Below the pieces are notes generated by a model. The model was not told the origin of the DNA, searched no databases, and worked only from the letters and a program-made list of their open reading frames with translations. Shown piece after piece: positions 5,205-5,516 of a stretch of DNA of 5,516 bases (its first letter is position 1; each line of letters starts with the position of its first letter). The translations under genes were made by a program, and so were the position numbers. Source of the DNA: Lentimicrobiaceae bacterium (lineage in GTDB: Bacteria; Bacteroidota; Bacteroidia; Bacteroidales; WCHB1-69); NCBI GenBank assembly GCA_009787675.1, contig WQSU01000175.1:1-5516 (forward strand). Direction: 5' to 3'.

Positions 5205-5516
5205 CTAACGTTTAGAGAATTGGAAGCGTTTACGTGCTTTTGGTTGTCCCGGTTTCTTACGTTCCACCATACGGGGGTCGCGGCGAAGGAGACCTTTCAC
5301 TTTCAACACGGGGCGATATTCGGGGTTTAGTTCCACCAATGCTCTTGAGATTGCCAAGCGTAATGCTTCGGCTTGTCCAGCGATGCCACCGCCATCCAAG
5401 TTCACTTTAATATCGTATTGACCTTCCACTTCAGCTAATGCTAACGGTTGGGTTACTACATATTGTAATGTAGCCAACGGGAAATACTCTTTATAATCAC
5501 GGTTGTTCACCGTAAT
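5205..5516 (-). CDS. rpsI: 30S ribosomal protein uS9 (S9), 5' end cut by window edge
   Basis: uS9 lies in the 30S head, and its extended C-terminal tail reaches the P-site tRNA anticodon stem-loop. The window holds the last 103 residues plus a TAG stop; roughly the first 25 residues lie beyond the right edge. The frame runs to the edge as I-T-V-N-N-R-D-Y-K-E-Y-F, so the GTG at 5510 is an internal valine codon, not the start. Conserved features are the KVNLDGGGIAGQAEALRLAISRAL block, the RRDPRMVERKKPGQPKARKRFQF run and the invariant C-terminal SKR. In Bacteroidota rplM usually precedes rpsI, and rpsB-tsf follow, as here. Confidence 0.97.
   Translation of the reverse strand: MTVNNRDYKEYFPLATLQYVVTQPLALAEVEGQYDIKVNLDGGGIAGQAEALRLAISRALVELNPEYRPVLKVKGLLRRDPRMVERKKPGQPKARKRFQFSKR

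Noticed and set aside
5508..5510. GTG as the start codon of rpsI
   Set aside because: The frame stays open to the window edge, and uS9 has about 25 more N-terminal residues, so this is an internal valine.

Overview
The window is a ribosomal-protein and translation-factor locus, and every gene reads on the minus strand. From right to left, in the direction of transcription, it holds rpsI (uS9, start off the right edge), rpsB (uS2), tsf (EF-Ts), a 216-bp gap, then rplX (uL24), rplE (uL5), rpsN (uS14), rpsH (uS8), rplF (uL6), rplR (uL18) and rpsE (uS5, last residues off the left edge). Coding density is very high. All proteins are ordinary full-length family members except the two cut by the window edges.

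The host looks like a member of the Bacteroidota. The rpsI-rpsB-tsf order, the long zinc-free uS14 and the sequence style of uS8, uL6 and uL24 are typical of that phylum. Most start codons are preceded by A/T-rich leaders without a Shine-Dalgarno sequence. A TAnnTTTG-type -7 box, the consensus of the Bacteroidota housekeeping sigma factor, lies ahead of rplX. I cannot place it below phylum.

There are two transcription units. The first (rpsI-rpsB-tsf, probably with rplM further right) ends just after tsf in a clear hairpin plus T-tract terminator at 3284-3313. The second is the distal spc operon (rplX to rpsE, presumably continuing into rpmD-rplO-secY off the left edge). It begins after a candidate promoter at 3205-3212 and a leader of roughly 75 nt. 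Its genes are closely packed, with spacings from a 1-bp overlap to 38 bp.

The most notable point is this junction. In most bacteria rplX directly follows rplN inside the S10-spc supercluster. Here the cluster appears split between rplN and rplX, and its distal half sits behind tsf. Secondary points are strong Shine-Dalgarno sequences at only rplE and rplF, an A/T tandem repeat forming almost the whole rpsN-rpsH spacer, mutually exclusive inverted repeats between rpsI and rpsB, a long charged tail on uS2, and a triple cysteine near the end of EF-Ts. I saw no mobile element, CRISPR array, tRNA or rRNA, and nothing that amounts to a new biological system.
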